From assembly GCA_001839685.1 (NCBI GenBank), contig MLAK01001129.1, forward strand, positions 1 to 31,827: DNA of 31,827 nt, in the 5' to 3' direction. Made by a program: the position numbers and the translations under genes. Under the pieces are notes generated by a model. The model did not search any database, had not been told where the DNA came from, and saw only the letters and a list, made by a program, of their open reading frames with translations. This DNA comes from Tritrichomonas foetus. Its lineage: Eukaryota; Parabasalia; Tritrichomonadida; Tritrichomonadidae. Each line of letters begins with the position of its first letter. Within the stretch, counting starts at the first letter, position 1. Positions 1 through 9,745 of the stretch are shown here, piece after piece.

Positions 1-553
1 TTTGTAAACCTTTCATATAGGAGGGTTGGCTCTAAAACGACAGTTTTCATATTGAATATAAACGGCTTATGTCATCTAGTTTTCTCTCATACATTCGGAA
101 ACTTAAAAATCTCGAAGAATTTGGTAAACTTTGACCAGTGAAAGAAAATAACATCAAATGATTTTCACTTTGATATGATGAATGGTCAAATAAAGGTCAA
201 AAGTGTGTGTAAGTCTATTGGGTTAATGTGATGTGAACTTTGTTGGTTCTTTGGGTCAATTCAACTTGGAGGAGGCTAAGTGATTGAACATATTGCAGAG
301 ATCACAGCGAACCAGAGTTGTGGTCACGCGCCAGCGTCTCCTCCAATGTCTGAATGAGTCGAAAGTGTCACCAAAGTCACATCACATATTCATTGATTCA
401 TAATTCTTTAGAAGTGCATCTAAAATGAATCAATAATTGGTCATTGGCGAAAATTCAATAGAATTCTAAATTTCATCTATGAATTTTTGATTGATATCTG
501 TGAATGATGCAAGGTGAAATTAAGGCTAATTAAAATATGATAACGTACACAAA
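1..553. other. Upstream intergenic region with terminal repeat and GC-richer island
   Basis: There is no convincing gene here. Bases 3-24 are one arm of a 22-bp inverted repeat whose partner is at 31752-31773. Bases about 255-375 are clearly richer in G and C than the flanks. They contain a perfect 9-bp inverted pair, TTGGAGGAG at 266-274 and CTCCTCCAA at 338-346. A short stop-free stretch without ATG starts near 283. The segment could be a structured RNA, a regulatory island or a gene remnant. The final 50 bases lead into the coiled-coil gene and contain AACGT about ten bases before its ATG. Confidence 0.5.
3..24 (+). repeat. Left arm of 22-bp inverted repeat at window ends
   Basis: These 22 bases are the exact reverse complement of 31752-31773. 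The match stops on both sides. With both copies pointing outward, they look like the start of the same dispersed repeat family, entered from opposite ends of a unique gene block. The left copy continues only two bases before the window ends, so its full extent is unknown. Confidence 0.75.
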
Positions 554-3500
554 ATGATGAAATCGGAGCAAAGTCCTCGAATTAGTATAGTCAAACCCAA
601 TCCAAAAGGGTTTGAAATGAAAGCAAGGGCTAATGAAGCACCTGTTTCATCCACGCCACGAAAAGGCTTAACGTTACCACCAAATCGACATTTCACGCCC
701 GTCTCAAGAGGACATACAAGACTCGTCCTCCACGGACCACCTCAGCCGATTGAAATACAAACGTTGAATAAAGCAAAAGTTTACATGCTTCAATTATTAA
801 AACAATTAAATCAAGTCGTTATCGAAAACGATGCCACGCCGGACGTTCAAATGAAATTGGCTCCTCTCCTCGAAAATGTTAACCAGAATTTTCCAGCGTT
901 TAACCGCCAAGCAATAAAATATTACCAATCTTTTTATCAGATTCAAGATTCTACAGAAAGCGCCCAAGTTTTGAGTACAGCGTCAGTTAAAATCCCACTG
1001 GAAGCTTTTTTGAAAGGCTGGGAAGAACTCGAAAAAGCGATCGATATTTATGCAGAATCTCATCCGCCGCCGCATGCGAAAGAGATTTCTGGGAAATTTG
1101 ATGCCATTAAATCATCACTTGAAATTATTCTTCAAACAAATGCCACCAGAAAATATCCAAATCCAGGCTTAGGCAAATCAGTTTTATCTATTCAATCTTT
1201 GTGTGATTCAATTACAAATGCTGTTTATGAACTTTTCATGCAGGAAAGATTTCCAAATTTTCAAATCGACTCCTTTAAAATGTATAAAGAAGATGTGAAA
1301 AGTTTTCTTCGTGTTGTTGTTGATGCCTTTTATAATGAGTTTCCACAAAGTGGAGTAGCTTTGTGTGATCTTGCTAGAATTAAATTAAATGTTGTTGCTT
1401 CATGTAATGAAATAATTGAAGCTTTAAAAGCTGCTTTTGTTTTTCCTAATTCAATGAAAAGTATTCAGAAATTGAAAGATCAATTTAATGATGAAATGAA
1501 AAATATTTTTGATACACTTCATCAGCCATTTAACGTCGTGAAACCAAAACCACGGGAAGGTGAGCCTTTATTAGCTTCTACACCAAAGCCAAAAACTAAG
1601 GAAGAAGAAACGTTGGAAAGAATTGCAGCTGACGATGTTGAAGCTCGACTAAAAAATATGGATTCAAATCGAAAAGTGGAACTTTTTCTCAATGAAGCAC
1701 TTCCATTTTTCGATGCAAAATTATCTGAATTCAGTGATCCTTGGCAAGGTTTGATTTATATGAATCTCAAAATGAAAGACTTCGTGAAGAAGTATGAAGT
1801 GAATGATGACGAAATTTCAAAATTAAGAACTATTATTGAAAACTTGAAAGAAGAAATAGATGACACAAAAGATTTTGTCGAGCAGAAATCAGAAACAGCA
1901 CAAAGAGTTGAAAAACGTATGAAAAAAGAAGCAGAAAAACGACAAACTGAAATAGATGAATTAAAATTCAAAATATCTCAATTAAGAAAACTAATAAATG
2001 AAAAACAAGAAGAAATTGAAAATATTTCAAAAGCAGATGAAGTTGGTGAACTTCGCAGAGGATTAGAACAAATTGCCAATATTATTAATGATCAATTAAA
2101 TGACTCACTTGAACAAAATTTTACAGAACTAAGTCATAGAGATTTAATTGATTTAACAATCTCAATGGAAGCTACTGTAATTGAAGAAAAACAATCTAAA
2201 ATTGATTTTTTAAATGAAGAATTGACTTCTCTTAAGCAAAATATTGCTTCTATGTCAAATCGATCAATTCCTTCCAAGTTATCTAAATCGAGTAGTTCTA
2301 AAGATCCAAAACGATTCGATATTGATGTTCCTCTTTTTGATACTCAGCCACGTGATGAATTAAAAGTCAGTGACAACTTATCTGAATCTGATACTTCGCA
2401 GACAAGTTCAAGGCAATTTTCTCATTCAGTAAGTAATAGTTCAATGGCTGTTGCACGGCGCGGTGAAGACTCTGAAAAATTGAAAGAAGAATTAAATTCA
2501 TCACGTGAAGGTCACTTTGCAGATCTTCGACTTGTTGTTTCAAAATTGAATGATTTTGTTGCTGGACAATATGAGTCTCAACATAAAGCTGTAGTTGAAC
2601 AAATAATTGATCTTGATCCAGTCAAAACTCGAATTGAACTGATGGCATTAATATCTGATCAATTTGAGGCAATTCGAAATATGATTAAAGCACTTCTCAG
2701 TAATGACAAAGAAAATAATGAAGCTTTATTTGCAACAAATAAAGAATTAAACTTATATAAAACTCGATTGAGTGAAGCATTAAACACAAATGAAAACATT
2801 TTAGATTTAGCTGTTAATATTATCACAAATAAACAAAACCCATTGCATGATAAAATCCTAGAATTATCTGCTGAGCTTAGGAAAAGAGATACTCAAGAAA
2901 TGACGATTCTTTCTCGAGTGAATGCAATTTCGAAGCAAAAGATTAAAATGATTGACCATTCTGAAAATAATGATCAAAATACAGCACAAAATCAAGAATT
3001 ATATTACCAAGTTAGAAAAACGAATAATTTACCACAGATTTTATCGATTCTTGGTGATATCCAAGACATGCTTGATGAGTTGTCTGATCAGCAAAAAGAA
3101 AATGAAGAAAAATTAAAACTAATGCGAAACTGTTTTTCTGAAATTGAAGTTCGACTTAAAAAAGGTGTCATTCAATTTCATACCACATTTAATTCAGATA
3201 CTGATAATCAAATGAATTTAGATACTGAAAATGATGATAGTGAAATGGATAATGATGAAAAAATCATAGAAAGGATTTATCTATTATGTGATTTTGTTGT
3301 TTCTCCTCGTTTTTCCAATCAATTTTTACCAGTTTCATCATTAGATAAATATTTCATTAATATTCCACATGATCTTTCGAAGCATCCTAGTGAGTTTATT
3401 CCACAGGTTTGCCAAAAATATCTGGAAATGCAGAATGCTTTGGATGCTGCTGTTCCGTACTTAACTATTTTAGATGAAATTTTTCAAGGAATGAATGCCA

Positions 3501-3694
3501 AAAACACGGAGCAGTTACTGCTAAACACTCAAAAACTCACACTTTTGAAGGAACAAATTGGACGGCTTCATGAAACTCTGGCTGAAATGGATGGATCTGC
3601 AGCTGATTCACATGTTTCAAGGCTTGCATCTAGATTTATTGCGCTTGTGCAAGCGCTCATCGATCGATCATCAAATAATGATGCATTACTTTAA
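554..3694 (+). CDS. Large coiled-coil protein, function unknown
   Basis: This open frame encodes 1046 residues starting Met-Met; the second ATG at 557 is an equally possible start. I do not recognise a family. Residues 1-65 are basic and rich in Pro, Ser and Thr, and likely disordered. Residues 70-330 look mainly helical. Residues about 416-498 form a strong charged heptad-like coiled coil rich in Lys, Glu, Ile and Leu. Residues about 566-645 are a Ser-rich linker, and 650-1046 are again helical and acidic, with an Asp/Asn-rich patch near 880-900. There is no signal peptide or membrane segment, so it is probably a cytoplasmic or cytoskeleton-associated scaffold; that role is inference from shape only. 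It converges with the ankyrin gene, the two stops being 210 bases apart. No TCA-type initiator is seen next to the ATG; AACGT lies just upstream instead. Confidence 0.85.
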   Translation: MMKSEQSPRISIVKPNPKGFEMKARANEAPVSSTPRKGLTLPPNRHFTPVSRGHTRLVLHGPPQPIEIQTLNKAKVYMLQLLKQLNQVVIENDATPDVQMKLAPLLENVNQNFPAFNRQAIKYYQSFYQIQDSTESAQVLSTASVKIPLEAFLKGWEELEKAIDIYAESHPPPHAKEISGKFDAIKSSLEIILQTNATRKYPNPGLGKSVLSIQSLCDSITNAVYELFMQERFPNFQIDSFKMYKEDVKSFLRVVVDAFYNEFPQSGVALCDLARIKLNVVASCNEIIEALKAAFVFPNSMKSIQKLKDQFNDEMKNIFDTLHQPFNVVKPKPREGEPLLASTPKPKTKEEETLERIAADDVEARLKNMDSNRKVELFLNEALPFFDAKLSEFSDPWQGLIYMNLKMKDFVKKYEVNDDEISKLRTIIENLKEEIDDTKDFVEQKSETAQRVEKRMKKEAEKRQTEIDELKFKISQLRKLINEKQEEIENISKADEVGELRRGLEQIANIINDQLNDSLEQNFTELSHRDLIDLTISMEATVIEEKQSKIDFLNEELTSLKQNIASMSNRSIPSKLSKSSSSKDPKRFDIDVPLFDTQPRDELKVSDNLSESDTSQTSSRQFSHSVSNSSMAVARRGEDSEKLKEELNSSREGHFADLRLVVSKLNDFVAGQYESQHKAVVEQIIDLDPVKTRIELMALISDQFEAIRNMIKALLSNDKENNEALFATNKELNLYKTRLSEALNTNENILDLAVNIITNKQNPLHDKILELSAELRKRDTQEMTILSRVNAISKQKIKMIDHSENNDQNTAQNQELYYQVRKTNNLPQILSILGDIQDMLDELSDQQKENEEKLKLMRNCFSEIEVRLKKGVIQFHTTFNSDTDNQMNLDTENDDSEMDNDEKIIERIYLLCDFVVSPRFSNQFLPVSSLDKYFINIPHDLSKHPSEFIPQVCQKYLEMQNALDAAVPYLTILDEIFQGMNAKNTEQLLLNTQKLTLLKEQIGRLHETLAEMDGSAADSHVSRLASRFIALVQALIDRSSNNDALL

Positions 3695-3904
3695 CTTTTT
3701 TATATGTTTGTAAGTAAAAACTTGTTTGTATTCTAATTCTTCACAATTAATACTTTTTTCTTCTTCTTTTTAATTTATTTTAGTTTTGCTGATCTGAATT
3801 GCTTTATTTTGAATGATTAGTCACATAATGAACTATATCGATAAAATATTTCGATGAAATAATGTCATTTGGGAAAAAAAGAAATATAAGAAATTGGTTC
3901 GAAA

Positions 3905-5770
3905 TTATTTTATTAACATTTTTTGGATCCGATTTGCTGATTCATAAAATTGATTGTACTGGGCCAATTCAAGTGGTGTTTTTCCTTCATTGTTGGTGAT
4001 ATTAGTATCAATGCCTTTTCTTTTGATTAACTGGTCAATGATATTATTTCTGGTAATTATATTTGGATCTTTGAATAATTTGCTAACTGCCATATGTAAA
4101 GGTGTGTTTTTATCATTACTTGTTGCATTTAAATCAATTCCTTTAGCATTCACTAATGCCATAACTATTCTTAAGTTTCCATTAATTACAGCTAAATGAA
4201 GCGGTGTAATTCCTTCATCATCTGCAGCATTAATTTTAACTCCTTCTGTATTACATAATGTGGTAACTGCAAGTAAATTTTCATTTTTTACAGCATAATG
4301 AAGTGGTGTCATTCCTTGTGAATCTCTAGAATTAAGATTCAAATCATAGTTTTGAATGAAGCTTGGGAGAACATTAAAATGATCTTCAGATGCAAGAATA
4401 TGAAAAGGTGTAATATCATTTTGAGATGGCTGATTTATATCTATTTTACTATTCTTCAAAAATTCATCAATTACTTCTTTTTTACTATTTTTTGTAGCTA
4501 ATTGATAAGCTGTATTTCCACAATCATCTTGAATCAATGGATCAACACTTGGAATATTTAAAAGAAGTTTGACTGATTCAGAACGACCACATAAAGCAGC
4601 GTAATGAAGTGGTGTTCGTTTTTTCTGATCAAAAATATTTGGATCAACTTTATAATCATCGATTAAAGATTTTATTAAATCCGCATTAAATCCAACGACT
4701 GCCTGATGGAGAGGTGTTCCAAGAATTGGATCCATTTCAGATAAAGATGATAATTTATTGTCTAAAAGCCAAGTGAAGATTTTGTTTTGATTAAAAAGTG
4801 CTGCAATATGAAGAGTGAAAGAGAAATTCAATTTGTTTTGTTCGCAAATCCTTAAAATTTCAGTATTTCCTCCTGCTACTGCATATTGTGCAAGTGTTCT
4901 TTGTGAATCAGTACGAATTTCAAGATTTGCGGAATTTAAAAGCAAAAATTTGAAACATCGAATTGATCCATAAAACGCAGCAAGATGAATTAAAGGTGCT
5001 CCTTCTCTTAAAATTGATGATGGTTCATACACGGAAGGAACAACAAATTGATTAACATCAAAATTAAGATATGTCAACAGTTTGGCCAATGTTTCAACTT
5101 TATCATATTTTATGCAATAAGGAACAGTTTCCATGAAATGTCCATATTTAACTCTTTCTTTAAACATCTTCCATTCGTTCTTTCGAAGCTCAGGGAAATC
5201 TGCATGAAAATCAGTCAGAAATCTTGGACACTTCTTCCGAATTAGTTGCTCACTCATTAATGAATTGTATTTAATGAATGTTGATGAGTCCATTTCAGGT
5301 GCGAACCAACAAAAGAATGCTAATAAAAAGCAGATATGATTAGGATATTGCTTTTTGAATTTTTCCATCATTGTATTAATTTCTTCATATGTGAAAATTC
5401 CTTTGTCCATGCACCTCCGTAAAAATTTCAATTCTATTGACTTAGTAAACATGTCGTTGAACGTTTCTGGGATGGGTTCAAAGACTCTAATCAAAATATT
5501 ATCCATCAAATCTTCTTCAACTGAAATCAGCGATTTTGTGAAATCTGCCAATATCGAAACTGTTAATGGTCTTAAATCAGACGCGATGAGCAAATTATTG
5601 ACCAGTTCCGCTCTTCCTTCATTGGATTTCAAATATTCATTTTGGACGACGAATCTTTTCGCTTCTGAAAAGTTTGTTGATGTTAAGTTCAACAGGTATT
5701 CTTGTAGGTGTCGAAGTTTTTTAACGTGAACTACTTCTTGATGGGTCAAGAATGTTGGACAGTCTAACAT
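3905..5770 (-). CDS. Ankyrin repeat protein
   Basis: The 621-residue product has a helical N-terminal region (1-250) without recognisable repeats. About eleven ankyrin repeats follow, from residue 257 to the C-terminus. The best repeats carry the TPLH signature: GTPLHQAV (351), RTPLHYAA (385), TPLHYAV (488), TPLHLAV (522) and TPLHMAV (556). Degenerate copies lie near 291, 318, 419, 454 and 598. Ankyrin repeats bind protein partners, and large families of such proteins are known in trichomonads; the partner here cannot be told. There is no signal peptide or membrane segment. The start is supported by an initiator-like TCAAA (5774-5778) a few bases upstream of the ATG, implying a very short 5' leader. 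It is divergent from the acidic Ser-rich gene at 6310. Confidence 0.92.
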   Translation of the reverse strand: MLDCPTFLTHQEVVHVKKLRHLQEYLLNLTSTNFSEAKRFVVQNEYLKSNEGRAELVNNLLIASDLRPLTVSILADFTKSLISVEEDLMDNILIRVFEPIPETFNDMFTKSIELKFLRRCMDKGIFTYEEINTMMEKFKKQYPNHICFLLAFFCWFAPEMDSSTFIKYNSLMSEQLIRKKCPRFLTDFHADFPELRKNEWKMFKERVKYGHFMETVPYCIKYDKVETLAKLLTYLNFDVNQFVVPSVYEPSSILREGAPLIHLAAFYGSIRCFKFLLLNSANLEIRTDSQRTLAQYAVAGGNTEILRICEQNKLNFSFTLHIAALFNQNKIFTWLLDNKLSSLSEMDPILGTPLHQAVVGFNADLIKSLIDDYKVDPNIFDQKKRTPLHYAALCGRSESVKLLLNIPSVDPLIQDDCGNTAYQLATKNSKKEVIDEFLKNSKIDINQPSQNDITPFHILASEDHFNVLPSFIQNYDLNLNSRDSQGMTPLHYAVKNENLLAVTTLCNTEGVKINAADDEGITPLHLAVINGNLRIVMALVNAKGIDLNATSNDKNTPLHMAVSKLFKDPNIITRNNIIDQLIKRKGIDTNITNNEGKTPLELAQYNQFYESANRIQKMLIK

Positions 5771-6309
5771 TTATTTGAAATTGAGTTTTTTATTTGCTTC
5801 GATTTATCAAATTGTCACAAATTTTCTGAAATAACACAATTAATATTGAAATTTACTTTATATTCTGAACGTATTCTCAAATGTTCTCAAGTAAATCAAT
5901 AGATAGCAATAATAAATTCTCAGAAAACCCTCAAGTATATTCAAAAAAGAAAATCGATAATCATTCAAAAAAGATATAATTTGACATAACTATTCAATTA
6001 AAGATTTTACCAAAAAAACAGGTATTCCGAGAATTAAAACTATTTTTGTTTCATTAAATCTCCATATTAAATATAATTAATTCATTTTATTATTGATATC
6101 ATCAAAAACACTAATATTTCCTCAGAAGAAAGAACCGAAAATAATGTGAAAAATCGGAATCAAAATAATCATCGTGGTGATATGATATGGATACAATTGA
6201 GTGTATATATGGTCATTACTTTAGATTTTCGTTGAACAAATAAAAACAGAATAAATTCTATAAATATTGATCGGCGTCCGAATATGTATTCAAATTTTAT
6301 TTTAAACGA
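5771..6309. other. Divergent intergenic promoter region
   Basis: This 539-base AT-rich gap separates two divergent start codons. TCAAA lies close to both ATGs, at 5774-5778 on the minus strand and at 6290-6294 on the plus strand. A short direct repeat TTCTCAA occurs at 5874 and 5884. I see no gene, RNA gene or longer repeat. Confidence 0.6.
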
Positions 6310-8244
6310 ATGCTTGAATCAAGCTATGATTTAAGCGAATCTTCTCAAGCAAACTCGATCGATTTTTCACAAATAAGTAAGAAGACAGACAAGACCACTG
6401 AGTCATATGAAGCGTATGAAGAAAGGCCTCGAATGGCAATTCAATCTATAACAAACTCACAATTTCCAAGTTTTTCGCATTTCTTCGTTTGCGTAACAAA
6501 AGCGTTTAATTTAGTCGGCTGTTCAATGAAATCTCTTCAACTGAAAATTCGAGTCATCCCATCACTTCCAATAATTGAAACAAACACGATTTGGTGTATT
6601 GACAGTGATGTCAATTTTCGGTGTGGATACGCTTTAGATTTTAAAAAATATGCCAATTATTTTAATTTAGGGGATTATACGCCAGTGATAGAATTTTATC
6701 GAAAACAGCCAGACAGCGTTGAATTATTTGGATTCTCATTGCTTCCTTTATCAGTCGTCGAAAAAACAGAATGCGCAGGAAAGCCGTTAACTTATCTATA
6801 TAAAAATCAAGCAATTGATATTCGACAATTTACCACAGGACAAATAATTGGCTATCTAACCGTTACTATTGCTCTTGGATATCCTCAGCATCAACAATTT
6901 ATAGACCCCGACTCAAACCTTCCAACACCTGGAAAAGTTTCAAGCGAACTACCACAATCAGCATCACAAATTCCACAAACAGTGCCAACAACAGCAGTCA
7001 TTTCCCAACAAGCAAATCTTGTAAATATATTCAATAATGAAGATGAAGAGGAAGAAGAAGAAAATGATTCTCATGAGCGACACAGACGCAGGCATCACCG
7101 CAGGAGAAAAAAGAGAAGTGATTGGACACAAAAAGCAATTGCCTATGGTTGGAAACCGCCCGGCTATGTTGATCCAGAATGGAAAGAAAAAGCGAAAGAA
7201 AAAGGCTGGTATCCTCCAAATATTTTCTCCAGTATAGGTGTCACATGTTGTCCAACAGAATGCCCAAATTTAAAGGATATTGAAGTTCAACAAGATGAAA
7301 TAAAAATCCTCAAAATTGAAAAATCTTCAGAAAATCAAACAACTGATTATGAGACAGCAACTGACAGTGATGATTCTACAATGGAAATCTTTAAACTGCT
7401 CAATAATAAACCAAATATAAATTCGAATAAATTAAATACAAATCAAATGAAGAACTATTCTGATTCAAGCTCTGATTTATCATTGTCAAGTGTTTCTGTT
7501 CAAGCACCAGAATGTTCATTTACACCGATTTTGACTATATTTGAAAAAAGTAACCTTCTTAATATTGAAAATCAATTATTGGATGAAGGGTCACTCATCA
7601 ATACGTCATCTTCGTCAATTGATACTTCACTTCCCGAAGGAATTGATAATATTTTACTGAATTTAGGAAATAAAATCGGCAATGATAATATTCCTTCTCA
7701 AACTAATAATAAAGTAATGAATTATGATAAAATTGATATCCTCCAGCTTTCTGATTCATCTGATATTAGTGATTCAGAAACACTTGATCAAATAACCAAT
7801 CAAATTTTTGCATCAACGCCATTACCTACCAATCAATTAGTTTCAAATCCAATATCTTCTGGTAGAAAAGGAGAAATAACAAGCAAGCCTATAATGAATG
7901 TAAATGATATTATTCCATTAAAAACTAATAATATCTCGGAATTGATGCTTTCTGATAGTGATTCAGATGATTTATCAGAGGATCCACTTGAAAAATACTC
8001 AGATCTTTTAGCAATACTCAACAAAAGTAAAAATGAAATCAAAGTCAATAATAATAATATTAATCTCGATCTGAGTGATTCTGATCAAGAAATTATGAAT
8101 CAAATTAGTTCAGCACAATTGTCAACTACATCTTCAATTAATTCATTATCTGATTCCTCTGATACAGATGATAGTGACTTTATAGATTATTTGCATAAAA
8201 AAGAACCTTCATTTGTGAAGATATTTAATATTGCAAATGAATAA
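6310..8244 (+). CDS. Acidic Ser/Asp-rich protein with possible C2-like domain and paired W-KA-GW-PP motif
   Basis: The 644-residue product is modular. Residues about 55-195 are the only compact-looking part; alternating hydrophobic strands ending in GYLTVTIALG resemble a C2-type beta sandwich, but I cannot confirm this. Next comes an acidic run (about 244-253), immediately followed by a very basic Arg/His-rich run (about 256-269) that could be a nuclear localisation signal. Residues 272-303 contain two copies of a motif W-x2-KA-x3-GW-x-PP, with Trp at 272, 281, 291 and 300. The C-terminal 300 residues are low complexity and repeatedly contain LSDS(S/D)D clusters, which match the acidic sites favoured by casein kinase 2. 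There is no membrane segment. The function is unknown; a scaffold or nuclear phosphoprotein is a guess. TCAAA lies 15 bases before the ATG. Confidence 0.85.
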   Translation: MLESSYDLSESSQANSIDFSQISKKTDKTTESYEAYEERPRMAIQSITNSQFPSFSHFFVCVTKAFNLVGCSMKSLQLKIRVIPSLPIIETNTIWCIDSDVNFRCGYALDFKKYANYFNLGDYTPVIEFYRKQPDSVELFGFSLLPLSVVEKTECAGKPLTYLYKNQAIDIRQFTTGQIIGYLTVTIALGYPQHQQFIDPDSNLPTPGKVSSELPQSASQIPQTVPTTAVISQQANLVNIFNNEDEEEEEENDSHERHRRRHHRRRKKRSDWTQKAIAYGWKPPGYVDPEWKEKAKEKGWYPPNIFSSIGVTCCPTECPNLKDIEVQQDEIKILKIEKSSENQTTDYETATDSDDSTMEIFKLLNNKPNINSNKLNTNQMKNYSDSSSDLSLSSVSVQAPECSFTPILTIFEKSNLLNIENQLLDEGSLINTSSSSIDTSLPEGIDNILLNLGNKIGNDNIPSQTNNKVMNYDKIDILQLSDSSDISDSETLDQITNQIFASTPLPTNQLVSNPISSGRKGEITSKPIMNVNDIIPLKTNNISELMLSDSDSDDLSEDPLEKYSDLLAILNKSKNEIKVNNNNINLDLSDSDQEIMNQISSAQLSTTSSINSLSDSSDTDDSDFIDYLHKKEPSFVKIFNIANE

Positions 8245-8435
8245 TGTTAGTAAATTATACCATTAAAAATACTTTTATTTGATTTATTATATATAATAAC
8301 AACGATGTTAAATCTTTAAATATGATCATATTTAAGGAAGAAAACTTGAAATGAGTTTTTACCAACATTTCATTAGTAAACGGTAAAGAGGTGCACCCCA
8401 GGAAAAAAACAGAAGGCAACTTCACTTTGACAACT

Positions 8436-8440
8436 TCATT
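8436..8440 (+). promoter_or_regulatory. Initiator-like TCATT upstream of XRCC2-like gene
   Basis: TCATT fits the trichomonad initiator consensus TCA-Y-T/A. It lies five bases before the ATG at 8445, which helps choose that start over the GTG at 8391. A second match, TCACT, is at 8422-8426. Confidence 0.5.
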
Positions 8441-8444
8441 TTTG

Positions 8445-9227
8445 ATGAGTTTTGCTGATTCATCAGCAGCTGAATTACACACTCGCTGTTCGCTGCCACA
8501 GATTGAATACGATATTCCTCTCATTCACGAGTTTGTCAAAAAGGGTCCCTTTCACCAATCAAGATTATTCGTCATTTCAGGAGCCGCCCAATCCTACAAA
8601 ACGTCAATTGCTGTTGAACTACTTCGATCGTTTACAATGTTTGACTCACTTTCGTGTGAAGCAATTTGGCTTGATTGCGATTTCAAATTTCCACTCGATC
8701 TATTAAAAGCGAGAAACGTTAACCTCCACAAATTGCAAGTTGCAAAGTGTAGATCAAGCGAAGAAATTTTATTCAATCTTCTGGCCATCGAGCATGAAAT
8801 TTTGTATGGCGATCAAAATAACAATGCGCCAATTCGAGCTATCGTTATAGATTCAATTAATTCCTCTTTTTGGATTGATGCGCCGATGAATAAAATGAGA
8901 TGGAAATTACAGAGTATTTGCGAAAGATTTGTATCTCATCACGCAATTACAACAATTGTTGTTATGGCCGATCTTGGCGATTTCGAAATGTGGGACAGAT
9001 TTGAAACTACGCCAGTGATGAAACTTCGATGCTTCCAAAGAGAGCCTGGAAAAGGCCACCTCGCGTTTGGCACTTTTGCCGACAGTTTTTCCGTGAGAGA
9101 AGATCGAAGCTTTGAGTGGGGAAAGAGAAAACTCATCCAGGATGCTGTTGAAACCAGAAATGGTGAAAATACAAATGGCGAGGAAGGAAGAAATGAAGAA
9201 TTTAGAAATGAAAATGAAATCGAATGA
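8445..9227 (+). CDS. XRCC2: XRCC2-like RAD51 paralogue (RecA-fold recombination protein)
   Basis: The 260-residue product has a RecA/RAD51 core arranged as in XRCC2. A Walker A-like segment, ISGAAQSYKTS, lies at 44-54. A strand EAIWLDCDF follows at 72-80. The Walker B strand RAIVIDS ends at D136, directly followed by SSFWID, which matches the characteristic DS-x5-WID pattern of XRCC2. A last strand, SFSVREDRSFEWG, resembles the end of the fold. XRCC2 acts with RAD51 in homologous recombination within a paralogue complex. The usual second Gly of Walker A is Tyr here (position 51), while Lys52 and Thr53 remain. I start at ATG 8445, not the in-frame GTG at 8391, because of the initiator-like TCATT just upstream. 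The C-terminal 30 residues are a charged Glu/Asn-rich tail. Another RAD51 paralogue is the main alternative. Confidence 0.75.
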   Translation: MSFADSSAAELHTRCSLPQIEYDIPLIHEFVKKGPFHQSRLFVISGAAQSYKTSIAVELLRSFTMFDSLSCEAIWLDCDFKFPLDLLKARNVNLHKLQVAKCRSSEEILFNLLAIEHEILYGDQNNNAPIRAIVIDSINSSFWIDAPMNKMRWKLQSICERFVSHHAITTIVVMADLGDFEMWDRFETTPVMKLRCFQREPGKGHLAFGTFADSFSVREDRSFEWGKRKLIQDAVETRNGENTNGEEGRNEEFRNENEIE

Positions 9228-9745
9228 ACTTTTCGTTATGTAATTTCTTGTTTTGTAATAAAAAATAATTTACCTTATTTTTCTCTTTACTAGTATAAAA
9301 TTAAATTACATCTTTCACATGATTCTTGCGAAATTTAAAAGGGTACATTCCCATCATGTAAATCGGTAAATCTCGTGGACAGTCTGTGTAATTCAGATCC
9401 CAATAATTCTCCCAAAATAGAACTCTTTGGGTTAATGATGAGAAGACCTAATTAGTTGATGTTCATGAAATTGGCGGAATTAATTCATAACTTATGGCAT
9501 ATTAATACAATGGATATAATATAACTAGAATTCTAATATTATTTATATGTACACTGATAAATGATTCGACTTGGGAAATGACTAATAATATATGAAGATT
9601 ATTTTTCTGTTGATCAACAAACAATAGAGTGTTTTTTCCATATGATATTAATATGATAATGATGATAATGAATGATTTTAAACACTATATAAATAGTATT
9701 AGAATTCTAGTAATATATAATAATTTAAATATATAATTATAAAAT
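9228..9745. other. Convergent 3' intergenic region with imperfect inverted repeat
   Basis: This 518-base gap lies between the ends of the XRCC2-like gene (+) and the LRR gene (-). TAATAAAAAATAA near 9257 could serve polyadenylation. The only structure is the inverted repeat 9524-9714, listed separately. No gene is seen. Confidence 0.55.
9524..9714. repeat. Imperfect inverted repeat, possible MITE-like remnant
   Basis: ACTAGAATTCTAATATTATT starts at 9524. Its imperfect reverse complement ends at 9714, and the similarity continues inward for about 25 bases with few mismatches. The arms enclose roughly 140 bases of AT-rich sequence with no open frame. A short non-autonomous element would look like this, but no clear target duplication was found, and AT-rich DNA forms weaker inverted repeats by chance. 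Confidence 0.45.

Noticed and set aside
300..380. Possible tRNA in the GC-richer island
   Set aside because: No cloverleaf could be drawn on either strand: the T-loop-like GGTTCG has no matching stem and there is no acceptor stem.
8391..8444. GTG start extending the XRCC2-like protein by 18 residues
   Set aside because: Eukaryotic genes here use ATG, and the initiator-like TCATT lies downstream of that GTG.
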